Below are positions 1 through 11,131 of a stretch of 64,000 bases of DNA, piece by piece (within the stretch, counting starts at the first letter, position 1; every line of letters begins with the position of its first letter). Under the pieces are notes generated by a model. That model saw nothing but the letters and a program-made list of their open reading frames with translations. It made no database searches and was not told the DNA's origin. This stretch comes from Actinostola sp. cb2023 (lineage: Eukaryota > Cnidaria > Anthozoa > Actiniaria > Actinostolidae): assembly GCA_033675265.1 (NCBI GenBank), contig JAUJYZ010000404.1:143501-207500 (forward strand), in the 5' to 3' direction. The position numbers and the translations under genes are program-made.

Positions 1-139
1 ACGAAACAAACCTTGTGAGAATAGCTCGCTTCGATCAACCTCAAAGTGCGAGTCCAACCGTCGATACGACTACGTTATATTCCGAGTGAAACGAGAAACG
101 AAGCGATAGCTGAATCGTTTTGAAATTTCCCCGAAGTTT

Positions 140-268
140 TCAGTATATTCCATGTCTCATAAACAGTCCAAGGTACATTGCATTGCAATTGCTTTCTTCA
201 CAAAGCTCTGTCAAGCTTCTCGTCGGCGACAACCGATCGAGGCCTTCGAGAATGTCTTCTTCTAACCT
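140..268 (-). CDS. candidate terminal exon of an unidentified minus-strand gene
   Basis: On the minus strand, an acceptor-like TTGCAG at 274-269 is followed by an open frame of about 42 codons (RLEEDILEGLDRL..., ending ...FMRHGIY) and a TGA at 142-140. The composition (Leu/Glu-rich, amphipathic, then CNAMYLGLF) looks like real protein rather than random translation, and an in-frame TAA lies just upstream of the acceptor as expected for an intron. I do not recognise the family. No matching upstream exons were found at higher coordinates, where GCSH runs on the other strand, so this would be nested or overlapping. It could also be chance. Confidence 0.3.
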   Translation of the reverse strand, partial: RLEEDILEGLDRLSPTRSLTELCEESNCNAMYLGLFMRHGIY

Positions 269-299
269 CTGCAACTCATCAGGTTTTTAAGTAAAGAAG

Positions 300-1117
300 G
301 CCACAAGCTTCCCAACGAATAGAATTAATAGTGTAGAAGAAAAAAATTATTGGTTGCACTGTATAAAGGACGATGAAATACAACTTATTTTGAAGATTTG
401 AACCGCTTCACACATCTCTCGCATTGAACTTGATTTTAGTCCACCGTGGACCGAATTCAAGATTTCAATTAATTAGTGCCCAGGCCACCTCGACCACGAT
501 CCGTGACATTGCCCCTTTAAAGCGGGTTGACGACAGCAAGGTTCGTAGAAATATTTGGTATAATGTTTGTTTTTAATAGTCTTACGTTTGTTGTTTGTAA
601 GTTTTGCTTCATATTTTGTTAAGAAACTCAAAATAGTATTACTACATATTTAATTAACCATAATGCACCCGATATATTGATATTTCGTAGTGGCCATAAT
701 TTTTTGCAAATGACTAAATTGTTAAAACATTATATATATGAAACTGTTCTCTATTATTATAATATGGAAAACATGTCTGTGAATTGTGGATGCAAGGATT
801 GAAAGACCTCCACTGTAATTAAAGTAACTTTACAAGTGTAAAACAGTTACTACATGTACAGTGTTGCAAAGAAGTCCAGAAAATGTTTTTGGAGATTTGA
901 CATTGTTCCGCCGCAAATAACCTTGTTATCTTGTAGAAATTGTTATGATAATCAATATTTTTCCCTCTAAAACACAGCAAAGCTTTTATTGGCTTTACTC
1001 TTGTATTTGTCCTTATCATTTACTGTACATGTATGTTATATCTTGATAAAAATGTCACTCTATGGTTAATAATTTATTATGTTTTTCATTCAATGTACAA
1101 CTTTGGAATATTTAAAG
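300..1117. other. AT-rich stretch with no recognised gene
   Basis: AT-rich DNA with no recognisable exon or repeat. The missing GCSH 5' exons (transit peptide and the start of the H-protein fold) were looked for here and not found, so they probably lie before position 1. Confidence 0.4.
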
Positions 1118-4100
1118 GAAAAACTTGGAGAAATTGTATATGTTCAGTTACCTGACGTAGGAGACCATTACGATATAAAAGGTAAGTTACAATATACAGA
1201 GCATCTGATAGAGTGCAAGGGTGCGATTTCGCACTATTGACCTAAAATCGCACCGAATCGCACTATTGATCGTTTTCCGCACTATTGATCGTTTTCTGCA
1301 CTATTATCGAAAAAATGACCAGAATAAATCACTAAGTTCATGAAATATTTCTTCTGAACTAATATTACCTTCCAAATTTGTCATTTCTAGCGGATTTCAT
1401 TGTTTTTACGGCGAATTTGAGAGTTTACGTACTGGTTCTCGAACGTTGAACAAAAATCAACAAGGCGTTATTTGCAATTGTTGCAAGATCCTGGAGACTA
1501 GTTTTTATTCTAAGAAGGCATACGATTGGCAGAATTTTGTCAATTCTTGTCCAATCACAGTTATCAATACAAATCAGGATGTTGTTGGCGGGAAAATGTC
1601 CTCACGTTTGTGTGGCACCTTTTGAAGCCGTATTTTTTTCAGTTGTGCCACAGGCAGCCCAACCATTGCTTTTGAGGCTACTAATTCAATAAAATGATAT
1701 TTGCGTCTTTTTTTGATGGGTTTCCTGTGGTAGAGCGCGCGCGTGCTCAATATATAATACGTAGATATGTTGGGTTCCCTGTGCTGAGTAATATCCTATA
1801 TTGGGCTTCCTGTGCACATCCCGCGCGTCCCGCACTACATGTGTATATTTACACAAGGTATGAAACTAGGTCACGTGACAAATACGTTTTTGCTCCTAAT
1901 TTTGTCATTATGATGTGAACATTCAATTTTTCTTCGAATAACTAAACCTTACCGTATTCTCGAAACACCTTATAAGTGTCAGTCGTCTAACTTCAACGTA
2001 CGCTGAGAAACTAATTGTTGAAATTTTGAGCGTGATGGCCCGATGTGTGCCGCATGTATGTGGTGCACTAACCTGAGTATCAGGCTTTTTTGGCGGAGGG
2101 GGAGAGAAAAAGAAAGGAGGAAGAGAAGGGAAGAAAAGCCTGACACAGACCTATTGATTTGAGCCTTCCGCCCCCTCGCAGCACGATACATACATTTAGA
2201 TCTGGAAATAACAACCAATCAAAATCACTTCCGCTTTGCCAACTGTCATGTCAAGACTGTCGTGTGTCAAGGAGCTTGACCTTCAGTGCTGTTGGAGTTT
2301 TTAAAACCGTTTCGGTACGTTCTACAAGCACCGTTTATATCTTCTTCAATTTGGTTTTATCGTGCTACCCTCGTTAAATAAAGACCTTACTTACTTACAA
2401 GATGAAACTAAGAAACAGCTGATAAATCAGCCTGTCGGCAAAACCCCAAGCACGTCGTTTTTGTTAGTTTGAAGACAAGGTTCTTGTTATTTCTTCAATT
2501 CAATTCCATGAAAGGCTTCATAGCTCCTTCTAGAGCCTGTCTAAACTATTTTCAATCATAAATAAAAGGAAATCGAGCTTATTCTTGTAGAATACGATGT
2601 ATCATTTCCGGTCGGCTGTGACGTTTCCCTGGCGACGTTTCAAGCCTTTGTGTTTTATCCAATCATATCAACGTCCAGAATCTGGACGCATGACACGGGC
2701 AGATCAATGCCCTTGTGTCAGGCCTTCTTCCTCTTTCTTCTCCCCGGGCCTCTCCCCTTCCCCTTTCCTTTTTGAAGGCCTGATACTCAGGTTAGTGGTG
2801 CACTTTTCCGTGAAACAGTCGGATTTTACCTTCGAGAGGACATCGACAAGCGGTCGGCAAATCTGAACTATGCTCTTTTTGACAAGTTTTAATATTTATA
2901 TGTTCACTAAACATAAATCAAAACATCTAAATATACTTTATTTGCTTTCTGTTTTGACTTCTATAAAGTATTTGTATTGTATTTTGATTTTTATCGATTA
3001 AAATCTTCAAAATTGACGCATTGTGTTTTATTAATGCTAAATATAAGTCTCAATATTTAGTACTGCACAACACATTTTTGCTATCAGTACTTGTACACAA
3101 AATGACAAACAAACGTATTTATTTCAACAATAAGTTTACTAGCTTTTACACATTGTTTTTGCCGTTCTTTCTGTACAATTTATTCACTATATTGATCAGT
3201 AATAGCTGGATAACAACAATTAAATAAATATTATACACAATCGACAAGTTGTGAATGAATAACAAACATCACAGTTGGAAGCGAAAATTACTCTGTGTTT
3301 CTCTCAGATGATAGTAAGCTTATTTGCTAAATGTGTTGTGCTATTTCAATGACAATAACGAACAACTGTTAATATTTTAGTTCACGGCAGCTTCACGAGT
3401 CCATCGCCATTCAAGTCTCCTTCGATGTCAGTGAATTTGAGTTCATCTATATTTTTGCTTCAGATGGTTTATGCTGCATGTGTTGGCGTTCCCTTGTGTC
3501 AGAAGAACTATAAGTAAAGTACAAAATTACATCAAACACTTTCTAGATGAGACACTCAGACAGTCAAAATGTTTAAACAGATAAAGTACCATCAGTCAGT
3601 TGAAAGAGGTTCCTTGTTGAAGCAGTATTTCGATCACTGACAAAACTACACAAGTCAAATCAGTTCTGCATAATTTATGAAAAAAACTGATTTGTTGAGG
3701 AGTATAAGCAGCCCCTCTACCCTAGTATAGGCAAGTCCTTTCATTAGAGAACATTTAGAGCAAATACTACGTAAAAACCTTGACAAAAATACTTTTAGTT
3801 CAGCTTACTTTTCAACAAAACTTTCAGGCTCACGTGTCGAGCACAACACATCCAAACTTTCTCCACCATTCAAAATGAAAAAGGACTACTTTAAAACCGT
3901 CAAATCTCTTCTAAATTGACTTAAGGTTGACATGAATTGTGAACGTCTAAACTTACCATGAATAGGGAATAGAATCCTAACGTTTACACCGAAAAAATCA
4001 GTCTTTCTTGATATGAACTTCTCTTCCATGCCCCGCCATTAGCGACAAAATGACGACTTAACCCTGGGTACCCCCCACGGGCCGTTCGACGACTTCGGCT

Positions 4101-5417
4101 ATTCGGCTCACGGAAAAGTGCACCACATACATGCGGCGCACATCAGGCCATCACGTGACTGGAGTTTCATACCTTGTGTAAATATACACATTTGCTGCGG
4201 GCGCGTCCCGCAGGAGGTACACAGGGATCCCAACATTATATGTTACTCAACACAGGGAACCCAACATATAAATGCGCGCACGCGCGCTCTACCACAGGAA
4301 ACCCATAAAAAAAAGACGCAAATATCATTTTATTTCATTATTTAGTTATTTAGTAGCCTCAAAAGGAATGGTTGGGCTGCCTGTGGTTGTGCATGTAAAT
4401 ATGGATAAATTTTTAGCAAAAGAGCCATCAACAAGCACAAAAAAGAATGCACATCTTCCTGCAAAGATCAATGCCAAAGATAGAGCTCGTCAGTACGCTA
4501 ATGGAACATTTCATGCTGATAACGAATTGATGTTTTGTTCTTCGTGCAATATTGTGCGAGACTTCATCTCACAAAAGAAATGTGGAGGTAGCTAAGAAGT
4601 CTGGTGCAGCCAAGCAGCAGACTCTTAAGACAACACAGGAATTACTGACAATAAAAATATGTATTTCAAATAAATTAAACTCTCTAAATATGCTAATTTT
4701 AATTTCCGCACTATTTCGCACTATTTCCAAAAATTTCCGCACTATTTTCATTTTTTCCCCGCACTCTACCAGATGCTCTGAATATATCAAACCAATATTA
4801 TACACTCCATTTTGTTGACGAAACACTAAGAGTTGATTCAATGAATTTGATGCATTTTTTTTCTTTGTAAAATTCTGTAAATATATAATTATGGTATGTG
4901 ATTAAGCAAGAAGTCTAAGTCATAAGTGAGACCAGACAAAGCAGACAGAAAAATAATGTGTGAATAAGCAAGAAGTCTAAGTCATAAGTGAGACCAGACA
5001 AAGCAGACAGAAAAATAATGTCCCCTTCTTGTTTACAAAATACCATCATATTCTGAGTACAGTTGTGCGTTTTTTGTCTTTTGATGACTGTCAGTAGTTT
5101 AGTGTCTATTAGAAACTGTTACTGTGCGTGCAATAGTGGGAAGTAGAACTTTACCGCACGGCTCATACCATGTGGTGCCTGTGTCCAAGCATTCTGATTG
5201 GTTGAGCAATGATTGTGTATGCTGTGATTGATTGAATACATGTCTTCGATTCTGTAGGATTAGATTGGGATATAGATTAGGATAATATATTTTTAAGATT
5301 ATATATATTTTAGGAGGGCCATAAGATATATTCCACCCTTGTGAAATAAAGTGTATTATTATTTTTATTTTTATTTTTATCTATTATTTGTAATTTATTT
5401 TGAGAAATAAAGTTATC

Positions 5418-5497
<80 letters not shown>

Positions 5498-6484
5498 ACC
5501 AGAACTCCATACCGTAGGTTTCCCACTCATACAAACACACCTCTAGATAAATCATTGGTATTAGTGTATGTGCTAGTGCCCGGTTCTGGTTGGAGCATTT
5601 GTAAACATCCGGGATCTTTCTATCTAATAATTTCTTGGGTTCAGGTCGTGTACAAAAAACCATGCCTCCAAGAAAAAGTTAGAGACAAAAACACCTGCAA
5701 TATTTTAATAATATTAAAAATGAATTCTCCTGAATGCAAGTTCAAAGCTTATGATGATTGTAAACTGCTTGGCTGCCATGGGCGCCTATCATACATTGTA
5801 TTCAGCCCGAAAAAGTCCCTCCATCAGTTGTAAAGCACATTGAGACATTGTGAGATGCGCTATATAATAACTTATTATTATTATTATGTACATGTATGTA
5901 CTTCAAAGATGTTAACGGTTTCTTTTGGTCCATGAATTTTCAGCTGAGTTTGGAGCATTAGAAAGTGTCAAGGCTGCAAGTGAGCTGTACGCACCTTTGA
6001 CAGGCAAAATCACAGCCATCAATTCTACTTTGGCAGATGACCCATCCTTAGTTAATTCTTCACCTTATGACAAAGGTACAGTACATTTATAGGTGACACT
6101 TGGGTTTTAACGTAACAGGGAGTATAGACTGAGTGAGGCGCGAAAGGGAGAGACGCATTCCCCTCGCGTCTTTTCATCTCGCTTCATTCTCTGGCAGCCC
6201 AATCAACGACTCCATCAAACTTGAACTCTTCTCTGACACTATAGAAATAAACTATTATTATCATTATTATTATCATTATTATTATTATTATTATCATGTA
6301 AACTTTTACTATTATGGAGAGAAATAAATTCAATTCAATTCAATATTTTTTGGTGTATAAAATGTTATCCTTGTCCTCTCCCTTAGGCTGGTTAGTTAAA
6401 ATGGAAGTAGAGGATCCCAAAGAACTTGAAGGCCTTATGGATGAGAAAGCTTACACAGCCCACACAGAGGGAATTGATGATTAA
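1118..6484 (+). CDS. GCSH: glycine cleavage system H protein, last three exons (5' end outside window)
   Basis: H protein is the mitochondrial lipoyl carrier that shuttles the aminomethyl group between the P, T and L proteins during glycine breakdown. Three exons are visible: 1118-1181 ([15 protein letters not shown]), 5944-6075 (starts [15 protein letters not shown]) and 6387-6484 ([10 protein letters not shown], ending in TAA at 6482). Junction phases (1, then 1) agree and each intron is GT...AG. The Lys in ESVKA is the lipoylation site, and the [11 protein letters not shown] and WL(V/I)KM blocks are diagnostic. These exons give 97 residues; about 30 residues of the mature protein and the transit peptide are missing upstream. 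Intron 1182-5943 holds a nest of transposons. A possible poly(A) signal AATAAA is at 7594-7599. Confidence 0.93.
1649..4385. mobile_element. foldback element, CACAGG...CCTGTG family, 7-bp TSD
   Basis: It begins CACAGGCAGCCCAACCATT and ends with the inverse complement. It is flanked by a perfect 7-bp target duplication GTTGTGC (1642-1648 and 4386-4392). Long inverted arms can be followed from both ends (left to about 2830, right back to about 4090), interrupted by small indels and by a second insertion at 2069-2794. The central 2.83-4.09 kb is AT-rich with no recognised ORF, so it is non-autonomous. Two shorter relatives with the same termini and 7-bp TSDs are at 30246-30592 and 40978-41337. 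Confidence 0.85.
2069..2794. mobile_element. MITE with 9-bp TSD nested in the foldback element
   Basis: The terminal inverted repeat starts TAACCTGAGTATCAGGC and ends in its inverse complement. It is flanked by the 9-bp direct repeat GTGGTGCAC (2060-2068 and 2795-2803). Removing it rejoins the left arm of the host element so that it matches the right arm. A 9-bp duplication fits Mutator-like elements, but no transposase is present. Confidence 0.8.
4401..4595 (+). pseudogene. hAT transposase N-terminal fragment (BED/CGGBP1-like)
   Basis: A short frame starting at ATG 4401 (MDKFLAKE...) contains [19 protein letters not shown] and FCSSCN, the signature of the N-terminal zinc finger of certain hAT transposases and of the domesticated CGGBP1. 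The frame stops 65 codons in, without the rest of the finger or any catalytic domain. It lies just outside the nested foldback element and inside the 1197-4780 hAT-like ends. It is a broken remnant. Confidence 0.5.
4898..5021 (+). repeat. two-copy 62-bp tandem duplication
   Basis: Two adjacent 62-bp copies (4898-4959, 4960-5021) differ at one base (GTGATTAAGC versus GTGAATAAGC). The duplication is intronic in GCSH and recent. Confidence 0.9.
5190..5222 (+). repeat. interspersed repeat block shared with 44139-44171
   Basis: The block CCAAGCATTCTGATTGGTTG and its downstream neighbours recur at about 44139-44171 in the same orientation. The upstream phrase GTGGGAAGTAG is also shared (5137 and 44114). 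This is a dispersed, diverged repeat of unknown class. Confidence 0.6.
5416..5492 (+). repeat. (TTA)n microsatellite
   Basis: Roughly 25 TTA/ATT triplets with one interruption. A shorter TTA run lies at about 6254-6296. Both are in GCSH introns. Confidence 0.95.
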
Positions 6485-6943
6485 TGTACTGCGCTGCTTG
6501 GAGGAACTGAATTTAAAATATGAATGACTGTCACCATCTTGAAACGGAATCTTTGCAAATATTTTCAACACTTTAGGATGACTAATTACAGCAAAATCTC
6601 TCAAACCTAAGACAGCTTTTAATGCCTGGCTGAGATGTACCTTTGAGAATTTGTACCAAAACAGTGCAGCAAGGACCAGGCCCATCTTTGAGCAAGTTCA
6701 TTGACACTTAGTATGATTAACATTGTCTAAACTTCAAAAACTAGATTACTAAGGCCCTGTTTACATGAGAGGGGTAACTCTAGTGCCAGGATCTTATTTG
6801 AAGGCATTAATCAACCTAGCAGCTATATATTTATTGCTTTCTGTGTTTAGTATATTTGTGATTTTATCATGCAAATGGTTTGAGTAGAGAGAACACTCCT
6901 GCTAGGGATATAATAATCATAATAATAATAACGGTCATGTAAC

Positions 6944-7282
6944 CCCAGGGGGGGTACTCAGGGGTATCAGTGACAGGGAGGTGCGAAGGCTTTTTTGGGG
7001 TTTGAAATTCGCAGCTTGGGACTTTTTGGGGGTTTTCATTTCTCTGGTGGCCTTTTTTTGATATAAAGATTTTGTCAAGGACTTTTTTAGGGGTTGATAA
7101 AAATGATATCCTACTGTTCTCGATTTTATGCGGAGAAAAATTGGATTTTTTTGGGGGTTACGATTTTGGGCCGTTGGACTTTTTTTGGGTCTTGTTTTCG
7201 CATAATGGACTTTTTTTGGGTTAAAATGTTTGGCCTCATTCGCACCTCCCCGTCACTGATACCCCTGAGTACCCCCCCTGGG
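6944..7282. mobile_element. MITE with CCCAGGGGGGG ends and 8-bp TSD
   Basis: The terminal inverted repeat is about 45 bp (CCCAGGGGGGGTACTCAGGG... and its complement). It is flanked by the 8-bp duplication CATGTAAC (6936-6943, 7283-7290). The interior is T/G-rich (repeated TTTTTTGGG) with no coding capacity. An 8-bp TSD fits hAT or P-type elements. A diverged relative sits at about 45985-46290. Confidence 0.88.
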
Positions 7283-7290
7283 CATGTAAC

Positions 7291-8440
7291 CAGTAATGCA
7301 TTGATTAATATGTACATGTTTTCATGTACATGAAATGTACAGTTGACCCTCTAGTACTAGGAAGATCCTAGCGCTAGGGTTATCCCTCTCTCAGGGCCTA
7401 AGTTGGGTTATAAAAGCACAATAGAAACTAGTGATTGGACTCGACATTTTTCTACTAAAATAAAATTCCAAAAATTAAGCTGTCAAGGATATAAGACTCA
7501 AATCTTTCACTGTGAGTTGTGTTTTTCTGTGCTAATATTGTAGCTACACACACTAGTATGGTTGATTAATACATTTAAAGTGCTTATTATATGAATAAAG
7601 CCATACTCTGCATATCTAGTAGTCTTGGAAGTCATTATCCCTGTCAAGACTCAGTTTCATTGCAACCATTATCATCGAGGTGTGAACCTGAAAATTACAA
7701 TGCTTTCAGACAAACTCCAGTCTAGTCGACCATCAATCTAACCAGCTTAACCAGGATTGGTTTAAAGGTGGGACACACCCATGTTTGATTGATGTCGGAC
7801 TATTTTTAATACAACCAGACAATCGGTTGCTCCTCAATGACAATGTATGGTTCTAAAAGCCAGGCACTGGGCAAGTTGTAGTAAAGTTTGCAACATTGTG
7901 TGAGCTTGCAGTGGTGCTGACAATGTACTACCACTGGTAAACTGAGCGGAGAGGAACAGGCATTTAAATGTCCACCCTCCCAAATTTTTAGGCAATTTTT
8001 CTCCCTCCCTGTTTTCCCCCCGGTTGTTTCTACCTCCTCCCTCTATAATTTTTAGGCCATTTTTCTCACTCCCTGTTTTTTTCGGTTGTTTCTCCCTCCT
8101 CTATATTTTTAATGGATGCAATAAAGTATTGCAGAAAATTACAGTATGTACAGAGTTAATGTATTTGTATACTTTTGTCTCGACATATAAAAACACTAGA
8201 ATACCAGCAGATGATTGGCTAACAACAGTGACATAAGTATGCGAACACATTTCCTGTTGTGTAACTGCAACAGGGAGTATTTCTTTATATTGTGAGTGGT
8301 GGTGGTGATGATGATGATGAATAATGCGGAATGCTTTGACTGTGAGTTTGCTTGCCTTTGCTCTTCCCAAATAATGGTTTTAAAAATAAATACCTTATAA
8401 TCCTGTTCATTTGTTCTATTTAGTTAGTTAGTAGTGTATA
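7291..8440. other. intergenic, no gene recognised
   Basis: Between GCSH and the next gene. It holds a degenerate pyrimidine-rich duplication at about 7967-8112 (two copies of a roughly 70-bp C/T block containing TTTTTAGGC and CCCTGTTTT) and a short (GAT)n run near 8305. No coding region was recognised. Confidence 0.6.
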
Positions 8441-8678
8441 TTTTTAAAGGTGGCTTAATCAGACTGGCTATCATCATCATAACGATTACGTTTTCCGCGC
8501 GATGATCGATGGGACCTTCAAATGCGCGCAGTCTGGTGACTAACAGGGAGGGGTGGTCTTGTGAAGGACGCTTCGACTCGCGAATTCCACTCAAAGAATC
8601 CAACTCGCTCGTCCAATTTACTCGTTTCTCTCCATCCTAACTTCAGATCAGTTAGTTTCTCTCGTAAAGCTAGATTCT

Positions 8679-10339
8679 ATGATGAGTGGGGAAGAGACTG
8701 TAGTTCAGGGATCGGACAATCAAAGGCAGGATGGAGTTGAAACGAGAGAGAAACAGTCGAAGGACGAGGTGCCATCTGCAACGAGCAGTGGCGTTGGCAC
8801 AGCTTCTTCTGCGAAAAAAGCCAACGGAAACGACCAAAAAGAAGTCTCTGGACCACCGAAGAAGAAATCAAAGAAGTCAAAACAATCCAGCAAGGCAGCA
8901 GAGAAAGAGCCGGAGATTGTGCCGGGAGACAAATACCCATATGCTCGACGCAGAGGCATTCGTATCTTTTCCGATCGTGAAATCGAAGTGCAGGATGCTG
9001 AAATGACCAGACAATACTGGCGGTTTTGGGATCAGACAGCGGAAGAGCTGTGCAGTGATCGTGCCTTCAATGACTGGGGGAAACGAGACTTGAAGCTATA
9101 CATCGACGCTGCTTGGATCATCCACAAAACCTATCTCCAAGAAGTGACTGAACGTCAATTGGCAGAAGGCATGAATGAGTTATTGGAGAAACATGGATAT
9201 CCCGAGGTCTCTCAGAAAATCAAGAACCTAGATCAGGCAATAACTAGCTCTCTCTCCCAGGTAAATCACTTTGAAATCTTCCTTGCTTGACTCAAATTTG
9301 AGATATTTCGCTTTTCACGACACGCGATGGAGTACCCTCCCCCCACCCTCCTCTTGGTGCTAATGTGTTGTCTTTAGAAACAAACGAGTCCATTACTCCA
9401 CAATTAGCCATCGAGACCGACTTTCCTCCCTTTCCTTGTCGTTGAAACCATTATTACAGATGGGAACTTTGTGGGAAAGAAGAATGGAAGAAATCGAAAG
9501 AAAGTGAAAAAAAAATCCCATTTACTTCTGATACATTACAAAGTGCATTTTTGGGAGGGGTGGTATTGCATGTGAGAGATGAACGCATAGAATGTAAACA
9601 TGTATATTTCACTTTTTTTGTAAATGAAATACTCCTTTTTACAGTCCCTGGTGCCATCTTGAAAGGTAGCCGTGCCTTTGCATCGAAGCGAGACCAACGG
9701 TGACCTTGCAATGATAGAGACCTTTTTTAACACCTTGGACAATTATTCACATGTCTCTATCATTGCAAGGTCACCGCCAGTCTCGCTTTGATGCAAAGGC
9801 ATGGCAACTTTCAAGATGGCGCCAGGAACTGTAAAAAGGAGTATTCTTATTTCACATCAGCCATGCGACACTGTGTACCAACACAGTTCATAATTTCCCC
9901 CACTTTTTTAAATAAAGTTATACAGCCTTCTAAATGCACAGCATCTGGGAAATAAATCATCTACTAGAGCACAGTCTAAATATTATTATTCAGGAAAAGA
10001 ATAAATCACAATGATTTGAATTGTATATTTTGTCCTTCGTAGCTTCAAGACGCAACCGCTAATCTCCACGAACTCAACATGGAGTTAACGAAAATCAGAG
10101 GGAAGCACATGAATACAAAACAGCGTCCAGTGGATAGTTGCTACATCCAAAAGACCAAAGACCAGGATGTCCAACTGAGTCAAAAGCAAGTTTCCAATTT
10201 GGAAAAAAATCTTTACGAAGGGATGTCTGGAGTTAAACGGCAGCAGGACTCGTTAAAAAAGGCTTTAAATAGACTTCATAATATGATTATCAAAGCCAAA
10301 CTAGATCGCCCGATACCTGCGGCCACAGCCACAATGTGA
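8679..10339 (+). CDS. unrecognised lysine-rich protein with C-terminal coiled coil (292 aa, two exons)
   Basis: Exon 1 is 8679-9260 (donor CCCAG/GTAAAT) and exon 2 is 10043-10339 (acceptor TTCGTAG/CTT, TGA at 10337); the junction is phase 0. The start has two adjacent ATGs. Residues 1-85 are low-complexity with a basic patch (PPKKKSKKSKQ) that could be a nuclear localisation signal. Residues about 87-185 are a well-ordered segment (YPYARRRGIRIFSDREIE, YWRFWDQTAEELCSD, WGKRDLKLYIDAAWIIHKTY). Residues about 185-280 are heptad-like (LQDATANLHELNMELTKI, LEKNLYEGM, LKKALNRLHNMI). I do not recognise the family, and no function should be inferred beyond a likely nuclear, coiled-coil protein. Intron 1 contains a foldback MITE. 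Confidence 0.75.
9625..9854. mobile_element. foldback MITE in intron of the 8679-10339 gene
   Basis: Two arms of about 95 bp (9625-9720 and 9753-9854) are inverted copies, sharing GAAATACTCCTTTTTACAGT, CTTTGCATC and GGTGACCTTGCAATGATAGA. They are separated by about 32 bp. No ORF is present and no clear target duplication was identified. Confidence 0.85.
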
Positions 10340-11100
10340 TTTCTGACTCGCTCAGAATGGGGTTGAACCATGAACAACCCATAATAGGAAACAATTTGAT
10401 TTTTATGAAGATCTTTTTATTTGAAGATTTCTTATGCAGTCATAGTACATTAAACTTACTAAAGATAGGTATATTTACTAAAGAGCAATTCAAGGCAGTA
10501 GTCTAGTTTGATGTCAAAAGTGTATTGAAACTGAGAGGAATAATAATTACTTGAGTACAATAGGTTTACGCGTGTCAACTATTCTGGTATTTAAAGTTTT
10601 ACTTTTGTAGAATTTACTGTGAACTTAGATCAGCGAGACAAGAAATACCGTACTGATGAAAAATACCATTTTATTAGAATTTTACATTAAGGTGTCTCCA
10701 AACGTCTTATTCCAAGGTATCGACATAATTTGCTCATTATAAAGTAGGACTAGTACTGGAATGCATGAGGTTAAAATAAAAATAGTAAAGAAAGAAATGG
10801 TAGAAATAAATGTCTTGCATGTGTTGTACGCATGCAGGTATCCCACTTTCAGCTAACAATTCTGTATTATAACTTGTGGGATATGGTGTATAATGGTGGG
10901 GGATCAACGAACAGTGCTGAACATTGTAGAATTTCATTTTTTTTGTCTGTTCATTTATTTACTCATAAATTTATTTTTTTGAATGATCATGCATCGATTT
11001 ATTCATTTATAATATATTGTCTAGTAAGCTTATCCACCCCTCCCCAGCTCTGGTCCCCTGGTCCGAAAAACTCGAATCGATTTGGGCTTCCTGTGTAGAA
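10340..11100. other. 3' flank and intergenic DNA, no gene recognised
   Basis: AT-rich. AATAAA occurs near 10777, a possible poly(A) signal for the upstream gene. GGGCTTCCTGTG near 11086 matches one terminus of the CACAGG foldback family, but no partner end was found. Confidence 0.5.
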
Positions 11101-11131
11101 GTCCATCACGTGATGCCAAGCACTCTGCAAG

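Larger units (their letters stand above)
1197..4780. mobile_element. hAT-like DNA transposon remnant in GCSH intron
   Basis: The ends are inverted: CAGAGCATCTGATAGAGTGC at the left and, reading inward from 4780, CAGAGCATCTGGTAGAGTGC at the right (one mismatch in 20). Both ends carry subterminal repeats of the type (C)GCACTATT, at least four on each side, as is usual for hAT transposase binding regions. A fragment of a hAT-type zinc-finger N-terminus lies inside (4401-4595). The flanks share AATATA, a 6-bp direct repeat rather than the 8 bp expected of hAT, so the superfamily call is tentative. Most of its length is a later insertion (1649-4385). Confidence 0.65.

Noticed and set aside
6133..8370. 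Short ORFs near the GCSH 3' end (for example 6392-6685 minus and 7094-7333 plus)
   Set aside because: Antisense to the GCSH terminal exon or inside a MITE; no protein-like conservation.
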